DNA of 64,000 bases from Topomyia yanbarensis (taxonomy: Eukaryota; Arthropoda; Insecta; Diptera; Culicidae), in NCBI RefSeq assembly GCF_030247195.1, contig NC_080670.1:216678546-216742545 (forward strand). Reading direction: 5' to 3'. Shown one piece after another: positions 14,355-27,757 of the stretch. The translations under genes were made by a program, and so were the position numbers. A model generated the notes under the pieces. That model did not search any database and was not told the origin of the DNA. It worked only from the letters and a program-made list of their open reading frames with translations. Each line of letters opens with the position of its first letter. Positions within the stretch are counted from its first letter, which is position 1.

Positions 14355-14394
14355 GACATGAACCATGATTTCATGTTGAAACATGAATCATGTG
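14355..14394. repeat. Orphan satellite monomers left of the main array
   Basis: Two diverged monomer-like units (CATGATTTCATG and AAACATGAATCATG) lie about 125 bases before the main array, separated from it by unique DNA. They are more diverged than the array units, so they look like an old edge of the satellite. Confidence 0.6.
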
Positions 14395-14520
14395 TTGAAT
14401 CGATCGATTAACACAATAAACAACGATAAAAACTTCACAGATCTCGTCAAAAAGTAAAAATAGTTGGAGCGATTTATGTAAACAACTAATCGGTAGGAAT
14501 ACACTGAACCAAAAAAGCAT

Positions 14521-14850
14521 CATGTTTTCATGTTCAAACATGAAAACATGATTCATGTTTAAACATAAAAACATGATTCATGTTTGAACATGACAACATC
14601 ATTCATGTTTGAACATGAAAACATGACTCATGTTTAAACATGAAAACATGATTCATGTTCAAACATATTTGAACATGAATCACGTTTTCATGTTTAAACA
14701 TGAATCATGTTTTCATGTTTAAACATGAATCATGTTTTCATGTTCAAACATGAATCATGTTTTCATGTTCAAACATGAATGATGTTGTCATGTTCAAACA
14801 TGAATCATGTTTTTATGTTTAAACATGAATCATGTTTTCATGTTTGAACA
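14521..14850. repeat. Long inverted repeat at the head of the satellite
   Basis: Monomers run in one orientation up to about 14667 and then in reverse complement to about 14850, pivoting on CAAACATATTTG. Private variants in the left arm (ATAAAAACATG, GACAACATCATTC, TTTAAACATG) reappear as exact reverse complements in the right arm. The arms were therefore copied from each other and are not just reversed consensus units. A transcript could fold into a hairpin stem of about 150 bp. Confidence 0.9.
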
Positions 14851-17800
14851 TGATTCATGTTTCGACATGAAAACATGATTCATGTTTGAACATGATTCAT
14901 GTTTCGACATGAAAACATGATTCATGTTTGAACATGATTCATGTTTCGACATGAAAACATGATTCATGTTTGAACATGAAAACATGATTCATGTTCGAAC
15001 ATGAAAACATGATTCATGTTTGAACATGAAAACATGATTCATGTTTGAACATGAAAACATGATTCATGTTTGAACATGATTCATGTTTGAACATGAAAAC
15101 ATGATTCATGTTTGAACATGAAAACATGATTCATGTTTGAACATGAAAACATGATTAATGTTTGAACATGATTCATGTTTGAACATGATTCATGTTTGAA
15201 CATGAAAACATGATTCATGTTTGAACATGAAAACATGATTCATGTTTGAACATGAAAACATGATTCATGTTTGAACATGAAAACATGATTCATGTTTGAA
15301 CATGAAAACATGATTCATGTTTGAACATGAAAACATGATTCATGTTTGAACATGAAAACATGATTCATGTTTGAACATGAAAACATGATTCATGTTTGAA
15401 CATGAAAACATGATTCATGTTTGAACATGAAAACATGATTCATGTTTGAACATGATTCATGTTTGAACATGAAAACATGATTCATGTTTGAACATGATTC
15501 ATGTTTGAACATGAAAACATGATTCATGTTGGAACATGATTCATGTTTGAACATGAAAACATGATTCATGTTTCGACATGAAAACATGATTCATGTTTCG
15601 ACATGAAAACATGATTCATGCTTGAACATGATTCATGTTTCGACATGAAAACATGATTCATGTTTGAACATGATTCATGTTTGAACATGAAAACATGATT
15701 CATGTTTGAACATGAAAACATGATTCATGTTTGAACATGAAAACATGATTCATGTTTGAACATGAAAACATGATTCATGTTTGAACATGAAAACATGATT
15801 CATGTTTGAACATGAAAACATGATTCATGTTTGAACATGAAAACATGATTCATGTTTGAACATGAAAACATGATTCATGTTTGAACATGAAAACATGATT
15901 CATGTTTGAACATGAAAACATGATTCATGTTTGAACATGAAAACATGATTCATGTTTGAACATGAAAACATGATTCATGTTTGAACATGAAAACATGATT
16001 CATGTTTGAACATGATTCATGTTTGAACATGAAAACATGATTCATGTTTGAACATGAAAACATGATTCATGTTTGAACATGAAAACATGATTAATGTTTG
16101 AACATGATTCATGTTTGAACATGATTCATGTTTGAACATGAAAACATGATTCATGTTTGAACATGAAAACATGATTCATGTTTGAACATGAAAACATGAT
16201 TCATGTTTGAACATGAAAACATGATTCATGTTTGAACATGAAAACATGATTCATGTTTCAACATGAAAACATGATTCATGTTTCAACATGAAAACATGAT
16301 TCATGTTTGAACATGAAAACATGATTCATGTTTGAACATGAAAACATGATTCATGTTTGAACATGGAAACATGATTCATGTTTGAACATGAAAACATGAT
16401 TCATGTTTGAACATGATTCATGTTTGAACATGAAAACATGATTCATGTTTGAACATGATTCATGTTTGAACATGAAAACATGATTTATGTTGGAACATGA
16501 TTCATGTTTGAACATGAAAACATGATTCATGTTTCGACATGAAAACATGATTCATGTTTGAACATGATTCATGTTTCGACATGAAAACATGATTCATGTT
16601 TGAACATGAAAACATGATTCATGTTCGAACATGAAAACATGATTCATGTTTGAACATGAAAACATGATTCATGTTTGAACATGAAAACATGATTCATGTT
16701 TGAACATGATTCATGTTTGAACATGAAAACATGATTCATGTTTGAACATGAAAACATGATTAATGTTTGAACATGATTCATGTTTGAACATGATTCATGT
16801 TTGAACATGAAAACATGATTCATGTTTGAACATGAAAACATGATTCATGTTTGAACATGAAAACATGATTCATGTTTGAACATGATTCATGTTTGAACAT
16901 GAAAACATGATTCATGTTTGAACATGATTCATGTTTGAACATGAAAACATGATTCATGTTGGAACATGATTCATGTTTGAACATGAAAACATGATTCATG
17001 TTTCGACATGAAAACATGATTCATGTTTCGACATGAAAACATGATTCATGCTTGAACATGATTCATGTTTCGACATGAAAACATGATTCATGTTTGAACA
17101 TGATTCATGTTTGAACATGAAAACATGATTCATGTTTGAACATGAAAACATGATTCATGTTTGAACATGAAAACATGATTCATGTTTGAACATGAAAACA
17201 TGATTCATGTTTGAACATGAAAACATGATTCATGTTTGAACATGAAAACATGATTCATGTTTCGACATGAAAACATGATTCATGTTTGAACATGATTCAT
17301 GTTTCGACATGAAAACATGATTCATGTTTGAACATGAAAACATGATTCATGTTCGAACATGAAAACATGATTCATGTTTGAACATGATTCATGTTTGAAC
17401 ATGAAAACATGATTCATGTTTGAACATGATTCATGTTTGAACATGAAAACATGATTCATGTTGGAACATGATTCATGTTTGAACATGAAAACATGATTCA
17501 TGTTTCGACATGAAAACATGATTCTTGTTTCGACATGAAAACATGATTCATGCTTGAACATGATTCATGTTTCGACATGAAAACATGATTCATGTTTGAA
17601 CATGATTCATGTTTGAACATGAAAACATGATTCATGTTTGAACATGAAAACATGATTCATGTTTGAACATGAAAACATGATTCATGTTTGAACATGAAAA
17701 CATGATTCATGTTTGAACATGAAAACATGATTCATGTTTGAACATGAAAACATGATTCATGTTTGAACATGAAAACATGATTCATGTTTGAACATGAAAA

Positions 17801-19256
17801 CATGATTCATGTTTGAACATGAAAACATGATTCATGTTTGAACATGAAAACATGATTCATGTTTGAACATGAAAACATGATTCATGTTTGAACATGAAAA
17901 CATGATTCATGTTTGAACATGAAAACATGATTCATGTTTGAACATGAAAACATGATTCATGTTTGAACATGAAAACATGATTCATGTTTGAACATGAAAA
18001 CATGATTCATGTTTGAACATGATTCATGTTTGAACATGAAAACATGATTCATGTTTGAACATGAAAACATGATTCATGTTTGAACATGAAAACATGATTA
18101 ATGTTTGAACATGATTCATGTTTGAACATGATTCATGTTTGAACATGAAAACATGATTCATGTTTGAACATGAAAACATGATTCATGTTTGAACATGAAA
18201 ACATGATTCATGTTTGAACATGAAAACATGATTCATGTTTGAACATGAAAACATGATTCATGTTTGAACATGAAAACATGATTCATGTTTGAACATGAAA
18301 ACATGATTCATGTTTCAACATGAAAACATGATTCATGTTTGAACATGAAAACATGATTCATGTTTGAACATGAAAACATGATTCATGTTTGAACATGGAA
18401 ACATGATTCATGTTTGAACATGAAAACATGATTCATGTTTGAACATGATTCATGTTTGAACATGAAAACATGATTCATGTTTGAACATGATTCATGTTTG
18501 AACATGAAAACATGATTTATGTTGGAACATGATTCATGTTTGAACATGAAAACATGATTCATGTTTCGACATGAAAACATGATTCATGTTTGAACATGAT
18601 TCATGTTTCGACATGAAAACATGATTCATGTTTGAACATGAAAACATGATTCATGTTCGAACATGAAAACATGATTCATGTTTGAACATGAAAACATGAT
18701 TCATGTTTGAACATGAAAACATGATTCATGTTTGAACATGATTCATGTTTGAACATGAAAACATGATTCATGTTTGAACATGAAAACATGATTCATGTTT
18801 GAACATGAAAACATGATTAATGTTTGAACATGATTCATGTTTGAACATGATTCATGTTTGAACATGAAAACATGATTCATGTTTGAACATGAAAACATGA
18901 TTCATGTTTGAACATGAAAACATGATTCATGTTTGAACATGAAAACATGATTCATGTTTGAACATGAAAACATGATTCATGTTTGAACATGAAAACATGA
19001 TTCATGTTTGAACATGAAAACATGATTCATGTTTGAACATGAAAACATGATTCATGTTTGAACATGAAAACATGATTCATGTTTGAACATGAAAACATGA
19101 TTCATGTTTGAACATGATTCATGTTTGAACATGATTCATGTTTCGACATGAAAACATGAAAACATGATTCATGTTTGAACATGAAAACATGATTCATGTT
19201 TGAACATGAAAACATGATTCATGTTTGAACATGAAAACATGATTCATGTTTCAACA
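14521..19256 (+). repeat. 4.7 kb CATG-rich satellite array (25-bp and 17-bp monomers)
   Basis: The array is built from CATGTTTGAACATG followed by AAAACATG and ATT (25 bp). A 17-bp version lacks the 8-bp AAAACATG block. Roughly 190 units are present. Variants include TTTCGACATG, TTGGAACATG, CTTGAACATG and GATTAATG. Each unit holds the near-palindrome CATGTTTGAACATG, so single strands can form many small hairpins. One 25-bp plus one 17-bp unit makes 42 bp, a multiple of three, which explains the repeated minus-strand frames with a 14-residue period; they are not genes. Units are very similar, so the array is young or homogenised. The left 330 bp are arranged as an inverted repeat. Confidence 0.97.
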
Positions 19257-19929
19257 TTCATAGTTCGTGATCCTTGACCATTCGTCGATCGATACATTCC
19301 TTAGTTCAATCTGCCTGCTATCCGGATGCCTAACGTTGTCGCCACCATAGGCCGGATTCGTATCATCCGCTCGTGTTCATTGGCCAAAGACAGCAGAAGC
19401 TCATTCGCCCTCGGTCGTCTTTGGATAGCAACAGTTTGTTCGGCTTACTGATTCCGAGGTTTTACAATGAAAAGTACTGCGTCATAGCCTCGTCTGGATC
19501 TATATCTATGATTCGTTGACGCATTTTCGGCGCTTGACACTGCGATGATTTATCTCTTTGAAACAACATGCATAAACCATCCATCCTAGCCGAGTCAAGA
19601 CTGCTATTGGCTTGCTCGGCTTACCCTCTTGACATTGCGCTACATTGCTCAGAGTAGCATAATCCAGCCCGATCATAGATCGCAGACTTTCTTCGTAATA
19701 TGACTCCAGCGGTAGGTCTTACAGATAACGATATTTTTCCTGCATCTCATGCATCTCCGACAGTATGAGCTTCGGAACGCACGAATTTCTTGGAGGGAAT
19801 ACAAGGCTTCAAATTTGAAAGCTGTTTTTTGAGAAAGATCTTTCGTTCCTATCCATCGCAGACATAGGATAGTTCAAGCATTCTTACACTTACACGCAGA
19901 ACAATTCAGTCATGGCAGATACCTCGAAA
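19257..19929. other. Probable transposon-derived sequence, not resolved
   Basis: GC-richer than its surroundings and joined directly to the LINE ORF1 relic that follows, so it may be the 5' part of the same decayed element. I see no intact motif. Confidence 0.3.
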
Positions 19930-20160
19930 ATTCAGTTGGATAAGCTCAGAATTGTTTCATATCGTCTTAATCAAGTCAATGACGCCAGTGGCGACAAGCA
20001 TTGAATGAAGGACTATCGCGTCTACATGCCCGCTCACAAATTGTAGATCGACGGCGTCGTGATCGATACAAGTTTGTCGTGCGAGGATCTACTGAAGCAC
20101 AGTATTGGCTGTTTCAAAGACCCTTTACTCTACTGAGCGAAGATTTTAAGCGGTAATCGC
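19930..20160 (+). pseudogene. LINE ORF1-like (gag-like) relic
   Basis: The frame from 20011 reads DYRVYMPAHKL, then a stop, then IDGVVIDTSLSCEDLL. The second relic at 24965 reads FRVYVPAKSVEIDGVV and has the same order of residues. Such RVYVPA-x-x-VEIDGV blocks belong to the ORF1 protein of mosquito Jockey-like LINEs. Here it is broken by stops and has no zinc knuckles left. It sits just right of the satellite. Confidence 0.5.
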
Positions 20161-20479
20161 ACTGAATGGAATGAGATTAATTACGTATTAATGGGCGATG
20201 ATCGTTTGTACCGCACGTCTTGTCTTAGAAATTTCGCATCAAACAGGGAGTTTTCAGCGCTTTCAGGAACGCCCAAAAGTCTTACGTGATATTTTAACCA
20301 TGGATTTTTCATTTGTTTCTTGGAGATTTCATGTTTTGTTAAGAAGGTTTGTTGGACTCTATCATTCCCCCGGAATTGTTTTATTCGTTACGCAAATACT
20401 TCACAGATACAATCAAGATGTGAGCCGTTCTACCATCGTTCTAACCGAGTCACCCGCCTCCTGTGATTAATTTCCATTT

Positions 20480-21620
20480 CAAACAAAAAAAAAACTCGCT
20501 ACCCAATACAAACATCGAGAAGGTGGTTGATAATTCTGAGAACAGTTAGGAGGCTGTTGAATGTAGTAAAGAGAAGCTCGAATTTTTGATCCGATATTTA
20601 GTTGTACCAAATCATTTACAGTCACGTGTCACTTTGCCGGAAATTTCAATCCATTTCCAAACTGCGCGAATCAAAATAACAATCGACTAGAAGCGGAGTT
20701 TGTTCGAGGAAACTGACAAACAAGAACAGAGACCACATTCACGTGAATCATTGAAAATCGTAATAATAATAATAATAGTCATAACAACATCAGCAACATA
20801 CTTTTTGCAGAATACAATCGGAATCTCTTTGTGAGAAAATATAATTTTGTACATCATGTCTAATGCAGGTATTAACGTCTTCCTATGCTATGCTGTCTAT
20901 TATAATTATTGATAAAACAAAGAAGTAACAATGTATTATGGATTATTATTAATAAAAAAGAAGAAAGAAAAAACGAAAGAAAAACTATTATATAAAAATA
21001 TACATTGACGACAGATAAAAATGAGAAAAAAGTACGGAAAAAATCTACAAAAAAAATCAGAACTATATACAGTTTAGAAGGGGGAACCAGATGAGAGCAT
21101 AATTTTAATATTACAAGTATATATGACTAAAAGAAAATCAAGTGAAAGCGGAAAAAAATGGTACAGAAAGACGGCATCGCGACAAGCTACCAGAAATATT
21201 TATATTAAATTCTATATATTTATAACATGTGTACGACGGCATGAAAATAAAATGCCTAATCTTAAGTTGAAAGGTACTGCAACAGACAGGGGGTCGTCGG
21301 ATGTGGGAGAATGCTACCACATAAAGGGAAAGTTTAGAAATTAAGTAAAAAATCGGATGTGTTGTACTGTAAAAAAAAATCAAGCGAAACAAGGTGAAAA
21401 AGTAAAGAATAAATTTCAGCTTACTTAATGTACTATATTGGATATAAAAAGAAATAAAATGATGGTGAAATGATTGGCTAATCGAAGAAGGAGGAACATA
21501 CCGAAAGCCACACAACTGCGCTCCCAAAAAAATAAAAATAAAATAAAATAAAAAAGGTCCAGTGTAGAACAAAAAAAACCATTTACATTTCACAAAACAG
21601 TTTAGTCTCAAAAGTGCTGA
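20480..21620 (+). other. A-rich, 3'-UTR-like block without a recognised gene
   Basis: About 1.1 kb is strongly A-rich on the plus strand, with an AAT microsatellite at about 20760-20776 and an AATAAA at 21408-21413. It has the same strand bias as 2027-4830. The opposite strand shows a 181-codon open frame at 21138-21683, but its Phe/Tyr/Ile-rich product is just the complement of A-runs. It may be the 3' UTR of a plus-strand transcript, perhaps one starting at 12779, but no coding exon leads into it. A good acceptor-like CCTTTTGTTTCCAG lies just after it, at 21644-21657. Confidence 0.3.
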
Positions 21621-24600
21621 CAAATGGGAATGAAACCAACTGCCTTTTGTTTCCAGAAGCATCGTTTCCTTCCCACAGTCCAACCGAACACTCCATCGTT
21701 TACGGCAAACTGTACCCCATTCCCAAGTTGCCCCATCAAAGCAATCGCTAGACCTGACACAGCACCGCCGCTTCCTTGGATCTTACTTTCAAATCTAGCC
21801 GTAAACAGAAAAAGATCGTCCTATCTCTTGGCTACCCGACATTCATGGCTTGCTGTTGCTGTTGCTTCTGCCCGCTTGGATTCAACTTTGGCAAAAGAAT
21901 ATAGTTTGAATATTTACCCTGCACAGCTGACAAACAATTTATGTGCACACGAGAAAAAGTATTTCCTCTTGAGCGTGGGTGGAATGCGCGAGGAGGTGGA
22001 GTGGTACACCTACCACCCACCAACCGCCCGTCAACCCGACGAAACTTTCTCTACACAACAAAGGAAACAGCGTCGGCACAAATTGTGGTAAAAACCACGT
22101 GGGAACTTGCCCGGCGAGATTTGAGTTAGCATTGCACTTTAAGTTAATTTAAAACATCTGACATCTCGCCGGTGTAGGTCGGTCTGTTTCTCAGGAGCAC
22201 TTTTCCACATACAGGTCTTTCATGTTCAAAACCACCCCGAACGAGTGTGTTTGCGTCATTTCGCCTACTGAGTGCGGCCGGTAGCATCGAGTAACAGATA
22301 AAACACTTCTAACAAAGGGGAAAAATCGATTGGTCAGGATAGGAGTGTTTCAGTTGGTGGGGACATGGAATGGAGGAGTCCTTACTGTCCGGTCAGTTTG
22401 TCTGTGGTGATAGCATCCGTGCACTGAATATATCATCCAATGATGTCGATGCATGCATTATCACACCAAGCTGAAGTAGGTTTTGCGATGCGGTTTAGCA
22501 TATGCAAGATTTCTTCTAATGTAGGGAAAATCCGATTTAATACACTTAATAGTGACGTGGGACCTTTCTGAAGTCATATTGCAAACAGTTTGTGGAAAGA
22601 TAATTATTTCAGTATCATTTTTTAACGTCAAGAAGTGATTTACAGTTAAAGCTTATCACTTGTGCTTCATTTTGAAGAATTCAGAATTTGTGTTGGGTGG
22701 ATTATATTCCAGCCCTGTTGAAAATTAGCTTTATATCCAACTAAACGTCCAACGAAGTAGACCGACAAAACTTCTTCGAGGAAATGTAAAGTTGACACAA
22801 AGTTGTTTCATTTAATTAGATTCATAGTCTTATATATACATCTTTTTCAAATCTTCAGTGATAATTGAAAATAAAATAATATGACTTCAAAAATTACGAA
22901 CGAATCTGTAATTTTTCAATGTTAAAAAAAATATATTCCTTTCTTATAAAAGAAAAATTAAAAGAAAACGAACTGAACGATTCAAGGCCATTATTTCACG
23001 ACCAAACTAACCATCTGTCTAAATGGAGACCCCGCGTCTCGATTGAAGCCGTTTCGAGAAACCGACCCATTCTGGCGTACTATTCATTCTCCCTCAAAAG
23101 CGCACCTGAAAATTGGCCACCACACTAACCGAAACTTTTCCTTCCCGATCGTCAGTTATGGAGGAAAAGGTACGTGGCAAGATTCATTAATTATGCAGAT
23201 ACCAATCAGCAACAGGTCAGCACCGACATGCAGTTTGGCTCCGACACCTTCCCCCCTCCCCCGTAATTCCTGATTCTTACTGTTCCACTAAGCTGTGCAC
23301 GTGGATGGAAACGAAACGAACAAGTAAGATAAAAGTCCCGACAGCAACTGTCCAGTTTCGAAGCGAAAAAAAAAGATGAGCAGAAGAGAAAATCAGATAA
23401 AACGATTTACCCCATCAGGTGATTGCGCTGAGTCTGAGCACTGCGAAAATATTTGTGACGCATATTTTACTATTTTTTTTTTTGTCAAAGGTCCAAAAAT
23501 AGTTTTTGAACTTGTCAAAAATCATAATTATCATTCCGACCTTAAAAAAATACCTCACATTTTTTTCAGTGCAGTCTCAAATTGCCCCGTGTGCACTCAA
23601 CCGAAGAGGAAAAACCGGATCTATTAGCAAAGCGCCAGCTTACTCGCAAAGCACCGACTTGTGAGCGGGACGATAGCTACAGGGAAGCAAGAGTTTTTAC
23701 CATCACCATCGATAATGGTTCGGGAACGGAGCACGTCGGGAAAACTGCCAAGAGAAGGAATTAATTCAGTAGAATGATAATGTCCCAGCTCTCAATAGTT
23801 TCAATTGATAACTGTTTTTTTTTGCTTTTTTTGGACTATACCCTGACCCTGCCCAGCCACTAGCCAATCAGACACGTAGTCGAAAACGAAAATGATCGTA
23901 GCAACCGTCGACGAAAATTTCTTGCTTCTGTCAATTGTGCCCTGAAGTTTGTTTTTGTACGGTGGAGGAAAATTTATTGGCTAAATGATTGGCTAACTCA
24001 TTAGATGAGGCAGAAAAGTTTTTGACTGACGTGTAGTGTGTTGCGAACGCCTCGTTCGAGTATTTTTGTCGTGTATTGTTGAATCAAGTTATAATTGAAA
24101 GTAGTCGTTGGAATGGTTCTATTCTGAGCATAGGCGCTTTTGAAAATTGAAGAAAATCTGTTGATTTGGAAAAGTAATTACTGCTCCTCAAAACACGAGA
24201 AAAGAATTTTTTTCCGATTCCCGTTTTTGTACCTGGCTCTGTGAATAACAACTTAAACTAGGTGTAATGTTGGCGACTTCCAGGAAGGATAAAAGCGAAA
24301 AAATAAACGTGAAAAGTGTAAACTTTGAAGATGATCAATCTATAGCGAGTGGCTTGCTGCACAGAGTCAAGTTCTACTTCCGCTTCTATCAGCTCCAGCA
24401 ACTAACTACCGGGTCCGGTGGTTTTTCTATGGAAGAAGCTTCAATCACAGCTTCTCAGAAAAAGAAACCTCAGTAAGCAATTATCTAACTCGATGGAGAC
24501 AAATGTGGTTTGAAACATACACCGGAACTGTGTTGTCAATCAAATCGAAGAAAGTTGTGGATTTATGCAGCGCATTGATATTAGATAATATTGGATTCCG

Positions 24601-24900
24601 CATTGCCGCAACGGTGAGTTCGTTCCAATTATAATTTTATTTATTACGACTTCCTTTCAAACATTATTTATGTATACCATTGGTGTCTTCATTGGCGTGA
24701 TTTAGTTTAACTATTTCGCGCTTTTTAGATATTAACCAAGACTTAAAGAAACAAAAAAGTACATAGCTATAAACCCGCATTACTCATACTCTGTTTTGGT
24801 TAGCTCACTGCTGTTTCGTAAGTTTTTGTGGTATATTCACATTCGCATGAATTTAGAAAATGGAAAATTGAAACTCGTGGTGTGATTTAATTATTGCTTA
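21621..24900. other. No gene recognised
   Basis: Mixed sequence with short open frames on both strands and no known motif. 24267-24476 is an ATG-started 69-codon frame just upstream of the LINE relic, possibly part of it. The stretch at 21660-22300 is GC-richer and may hold an unrecognised exon or regulatory DNA. Confidence 0.4.
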
Positions 24901-24959
24901 AGGAAACAAGAGATGCACTAGAAATTGTTGAAATCATAAAATACTTGTTAACGCGAATC

Positions 24960-27060
24960 ACCTCAACCCGGCATATCAGATTGCTTGTTGCAAGCATTCC
25001 ACCAATCAATTTCGGGTATACGTGCCTGCAAAATCAGTAGAGATTGATGGGGTTGTCTCTGAACCGGTTCTACAGTGCGAGAACATTGGATGAACCGCTT
25101 TAGGGACCCCTCACTCCATTATGTGAAGATTCTTTAATGAAAGTAATTCTATGCATTAGAATTTGCGAAGAATGAATCTACAACTCTTGCTTCAGGTGAC
25201 TTTTGCTGGGTCTTTTCTTACTATGTCCTTCCGGATAAGACTCGTCTACCTGCTGTAATTGTAAACAGTTGAGTTACGTAGCCACCGGTCGTGAAAATAA
25301 GAAACGGTACGTAAAAGATACCCAAAAGAGCATATACTACGGGAGCCCTCCGCATGTTCTTCAATCATGCCTGGAGCAAAAGCAGCGTGGGGATAAAATT
25401 AGACGCTGTCTTAAGGAACACTCAAAGCCTTGTTATGCAAAAATACTAAAGAATACTTCGCCATCTGTGCTTTCCGAAAATTCCTATACTATTTTGGCTC
25501 ATGTTGACTACGAATCTGATGATCCACAAGAAGGAACATCTTTTGTTAACCTTGGGAAGTCCAGGAAGAGGAATAATCTTTCCATAGTTGTTCTCGGACT
25601 TGAAATTTGAGTTCCGACAAGGAGTACCCACCATATCTAGGGACATCAAATACTCCAAGTGTCCCCCTTTTTAATACAGATTCATAGTACAGTTCCAAAT
25701 TAATGAAACGTTCTGATATCGTGGACTTTAATTTCACAACTTTTAATATTTCTAATCCTCCCAAAAACCTTCCGATAATTTGTCCCCCTATAGCAACTAC
25801 ATTTTTGAGGCAGTTTAGCGCAAAATGACGATCCTATCCTTCGATGGCTAAGTCATCGAACGCGGTCCGATTCAATCACTGTTCTACAGTAGGCTTTTGG
25901 CATTATCGGAAACATTCCTAACTTCCGATATAGATATCAATTTCCCCGATTTTAATATTATTTGTCTGTATCGAGCAAACCATTACGGATAAGTGTTCTC
26001 AGATTAAAAAGTGATATTATATCTACCGAATCAACCTGCCTTTGACACCAGGGATTGAAGTCGTCATTTATCAAATTCAAATCAAAAACAAAACATTTGC
26101 ATTGCTTCTGTCTACATTTCTCCTGGAGCCTCGGTAGAGAAACGAACCCTTTTCAGTATCACGGAATTCATTCCCGGACCACGACTAGTTCTAAGAGACT
26201 TCAACTCCCACGGTACGGGTGGTTTTCATGATAATAACAGATCAAATTTTATCCAAGATCTGTGCGACAATTTCAACATGACTATTTTAAACACAAGGAT
26301 TTCCGACACCACTAATCAAGCTAAACCAGCACCCGGTGCAAAGACTCGTGAACAGTTTCTCATCCCATTGTAGGACAGAGTGGTCAAACGCGCACGCGGA
26401 AATGTTACCAGCGTATTGAACCTGCCGGGACGATGGATTACCCGCCGACGTCGACAGTCCGCGGCGTTAAAAAAGCGAATAAAGGCCAAGAAACGTGGTG
26501 ATTACTGGCGCCGGTTCGGCAACGGATTAACAAAAGAAATATCGATGACCACTCTTTGGAAACCGGAACAGTATTAACGAGAAAGTGGAATATTCAAACC
26601 TTTTTTCGATGGCATTTTCACTAGCTCACTTAGCATGTATCAATAACGCCCCCGGTGCAAAACAGCATCGAATTCCACTTGTTGAAGAAAGTACTCTGCT
26701 AAAAGACGCTTGCTGAATTTATTTAAAATGTTTCTTAATGGTAGCATTGTTCCACACGATTAGAGACAAGTGATTATTATAGCTATCTAAAACTGCAGAA
26801 AAATCAGCCTCCGATCACAACTCGCATCGGTCGATAAGTGGTTCGATGAAGTATACCGCCTCAACAATTCGGTCGAAGCAAAATGCTTACTGTCAGATAC
26901 ACAATTATGCTTCCGCAAAGCAACGACGAACGATTTCCTCGCGTTGCTCTCAACAAAAATTCAAATGGTCTATGCTCGCAAAGATCAAAGGGAACCAGTT
27001 TTTATGGACATTAAGGGTACTTATCATTTAGCTTTCATCAAAAAAAATGTCTTAATCTGA
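24960..27060 (+). pseudogene. Decayed LINE with ORF1, endonuclease and reverse transcriptase parts
   Basis: Domains appear in the right order on one strand. An ORF1-like block starts at 24965 (FRVYVPAKSVEIDGVV). An endonuclease part at 26101-26349 keeps LVLRDFNSHGTGGFHD, a damaged version of the GDFNxH motif. A linker at 26449-26577 contains IKAKKRGDYWRRFGNGL. A reverse transcriptase part from 26884 contains SDTQLCFRKATTNDFLALLS and PVFMDIKG, the first catalytic block, with the following AFD lost (TYH). Endonuclease, linker and polymerase all lie in the same frame but are split by stops, so this is one old copy decayed mainly by point changes. The ORF1 type and RT motif suggest a Jockey/LOA-like mosquito LINE; the exact clade is inference. 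Confidence 0.72.
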
Positions 27061-27156
27061 ACAAGCATGGTCTTTCACCAGCTTGAAAATTTTTTTAGCT
27101 GGAAAACAGATGAGTCTTCTGTCCGTACTTTCTGCTCGCTCACAAGGATGCATTCT

Positions 27157-27757
27157 GAGGGGTGTACTCGATTAGGCATGAATACGTTAGGCATACGAAC
27201 GGTTGACATAATATACGTTGGGTATAATGGACGAATAACATAATGGACGTTAGGCATAAATTAACATGTATCACTTAAAAGACCCGTTTTTTGGCGGTGA
27301 TAGCCGCGGGTGGTAAGAGCGGAAGCTGTTCACACTCGATCGAAATTTTATTCTACTTTATATACTTGCAGAAATCTCAATTTCCGTTAATTTCTCGACC
27401 TACAACCGATAAATTGCACATGACTAAAATAGGCTCAACACTCTTGTTTAAAATCAACCCCATTTTTATTAAGGTTATTAAGGAAAAACGCACATTAACT
27501 AAAATTAGTTCTTACATAAATTCATGGTGCAATCGTTCATATGCCTTGAAGAACAACTCATGAAAGAAAGAATGATGTATTTTGTTATTCATTCAAAGAA
27601 TATACGAATATTGCCGCTTCTATATTGATGATCACACGGAAAAAATCTACACTTGTAAGGGATAAATATCTAGCATGGTATTATGCAGTCTGTCGTTAGT
27701 TATACGAAGGCAATTATGCCTATAGCCCATTATGCCTAACGTGCATTATAGAGTGGG
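27157..27757. repeat. Inverted-repeat element with GTTAGGCAT motifs
   Basis: The left side (27157-27260) holds several copies of an ACGTTAGGCATA-like word, including ATAATGGACGTTAGGCATAA at about 27240. The right side (27720-27752) holds its reverse complement, ATTATGCCTAACGTGCATTAT. I cannot fix the exact ends or a target duplication. Confidence 0.45.

Noticed and set aside
14371..18580. Minus-strand frames of 65-79 codons with HESCSNMNHVFMFK repeats
   Set aside because: They arise because a 25-bp plus a 17-bp satellite unit is 42 bp, a multiple of three. They have no start context and end where the unit order changes.
14521..19256. CRISPR-like array
   Set aside because: There are no unique spacers, every base belongs to the same short monomer, and the genome is eukaryotic.
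21138..21683. 181-codon minus-strand frame, Phe/Tyr/Ile-rich
   Set aside because: It is the complement of A-rich 3'-UTR-like DNA, where stop codons are scarce on the T-rich strand. No domain is visible.
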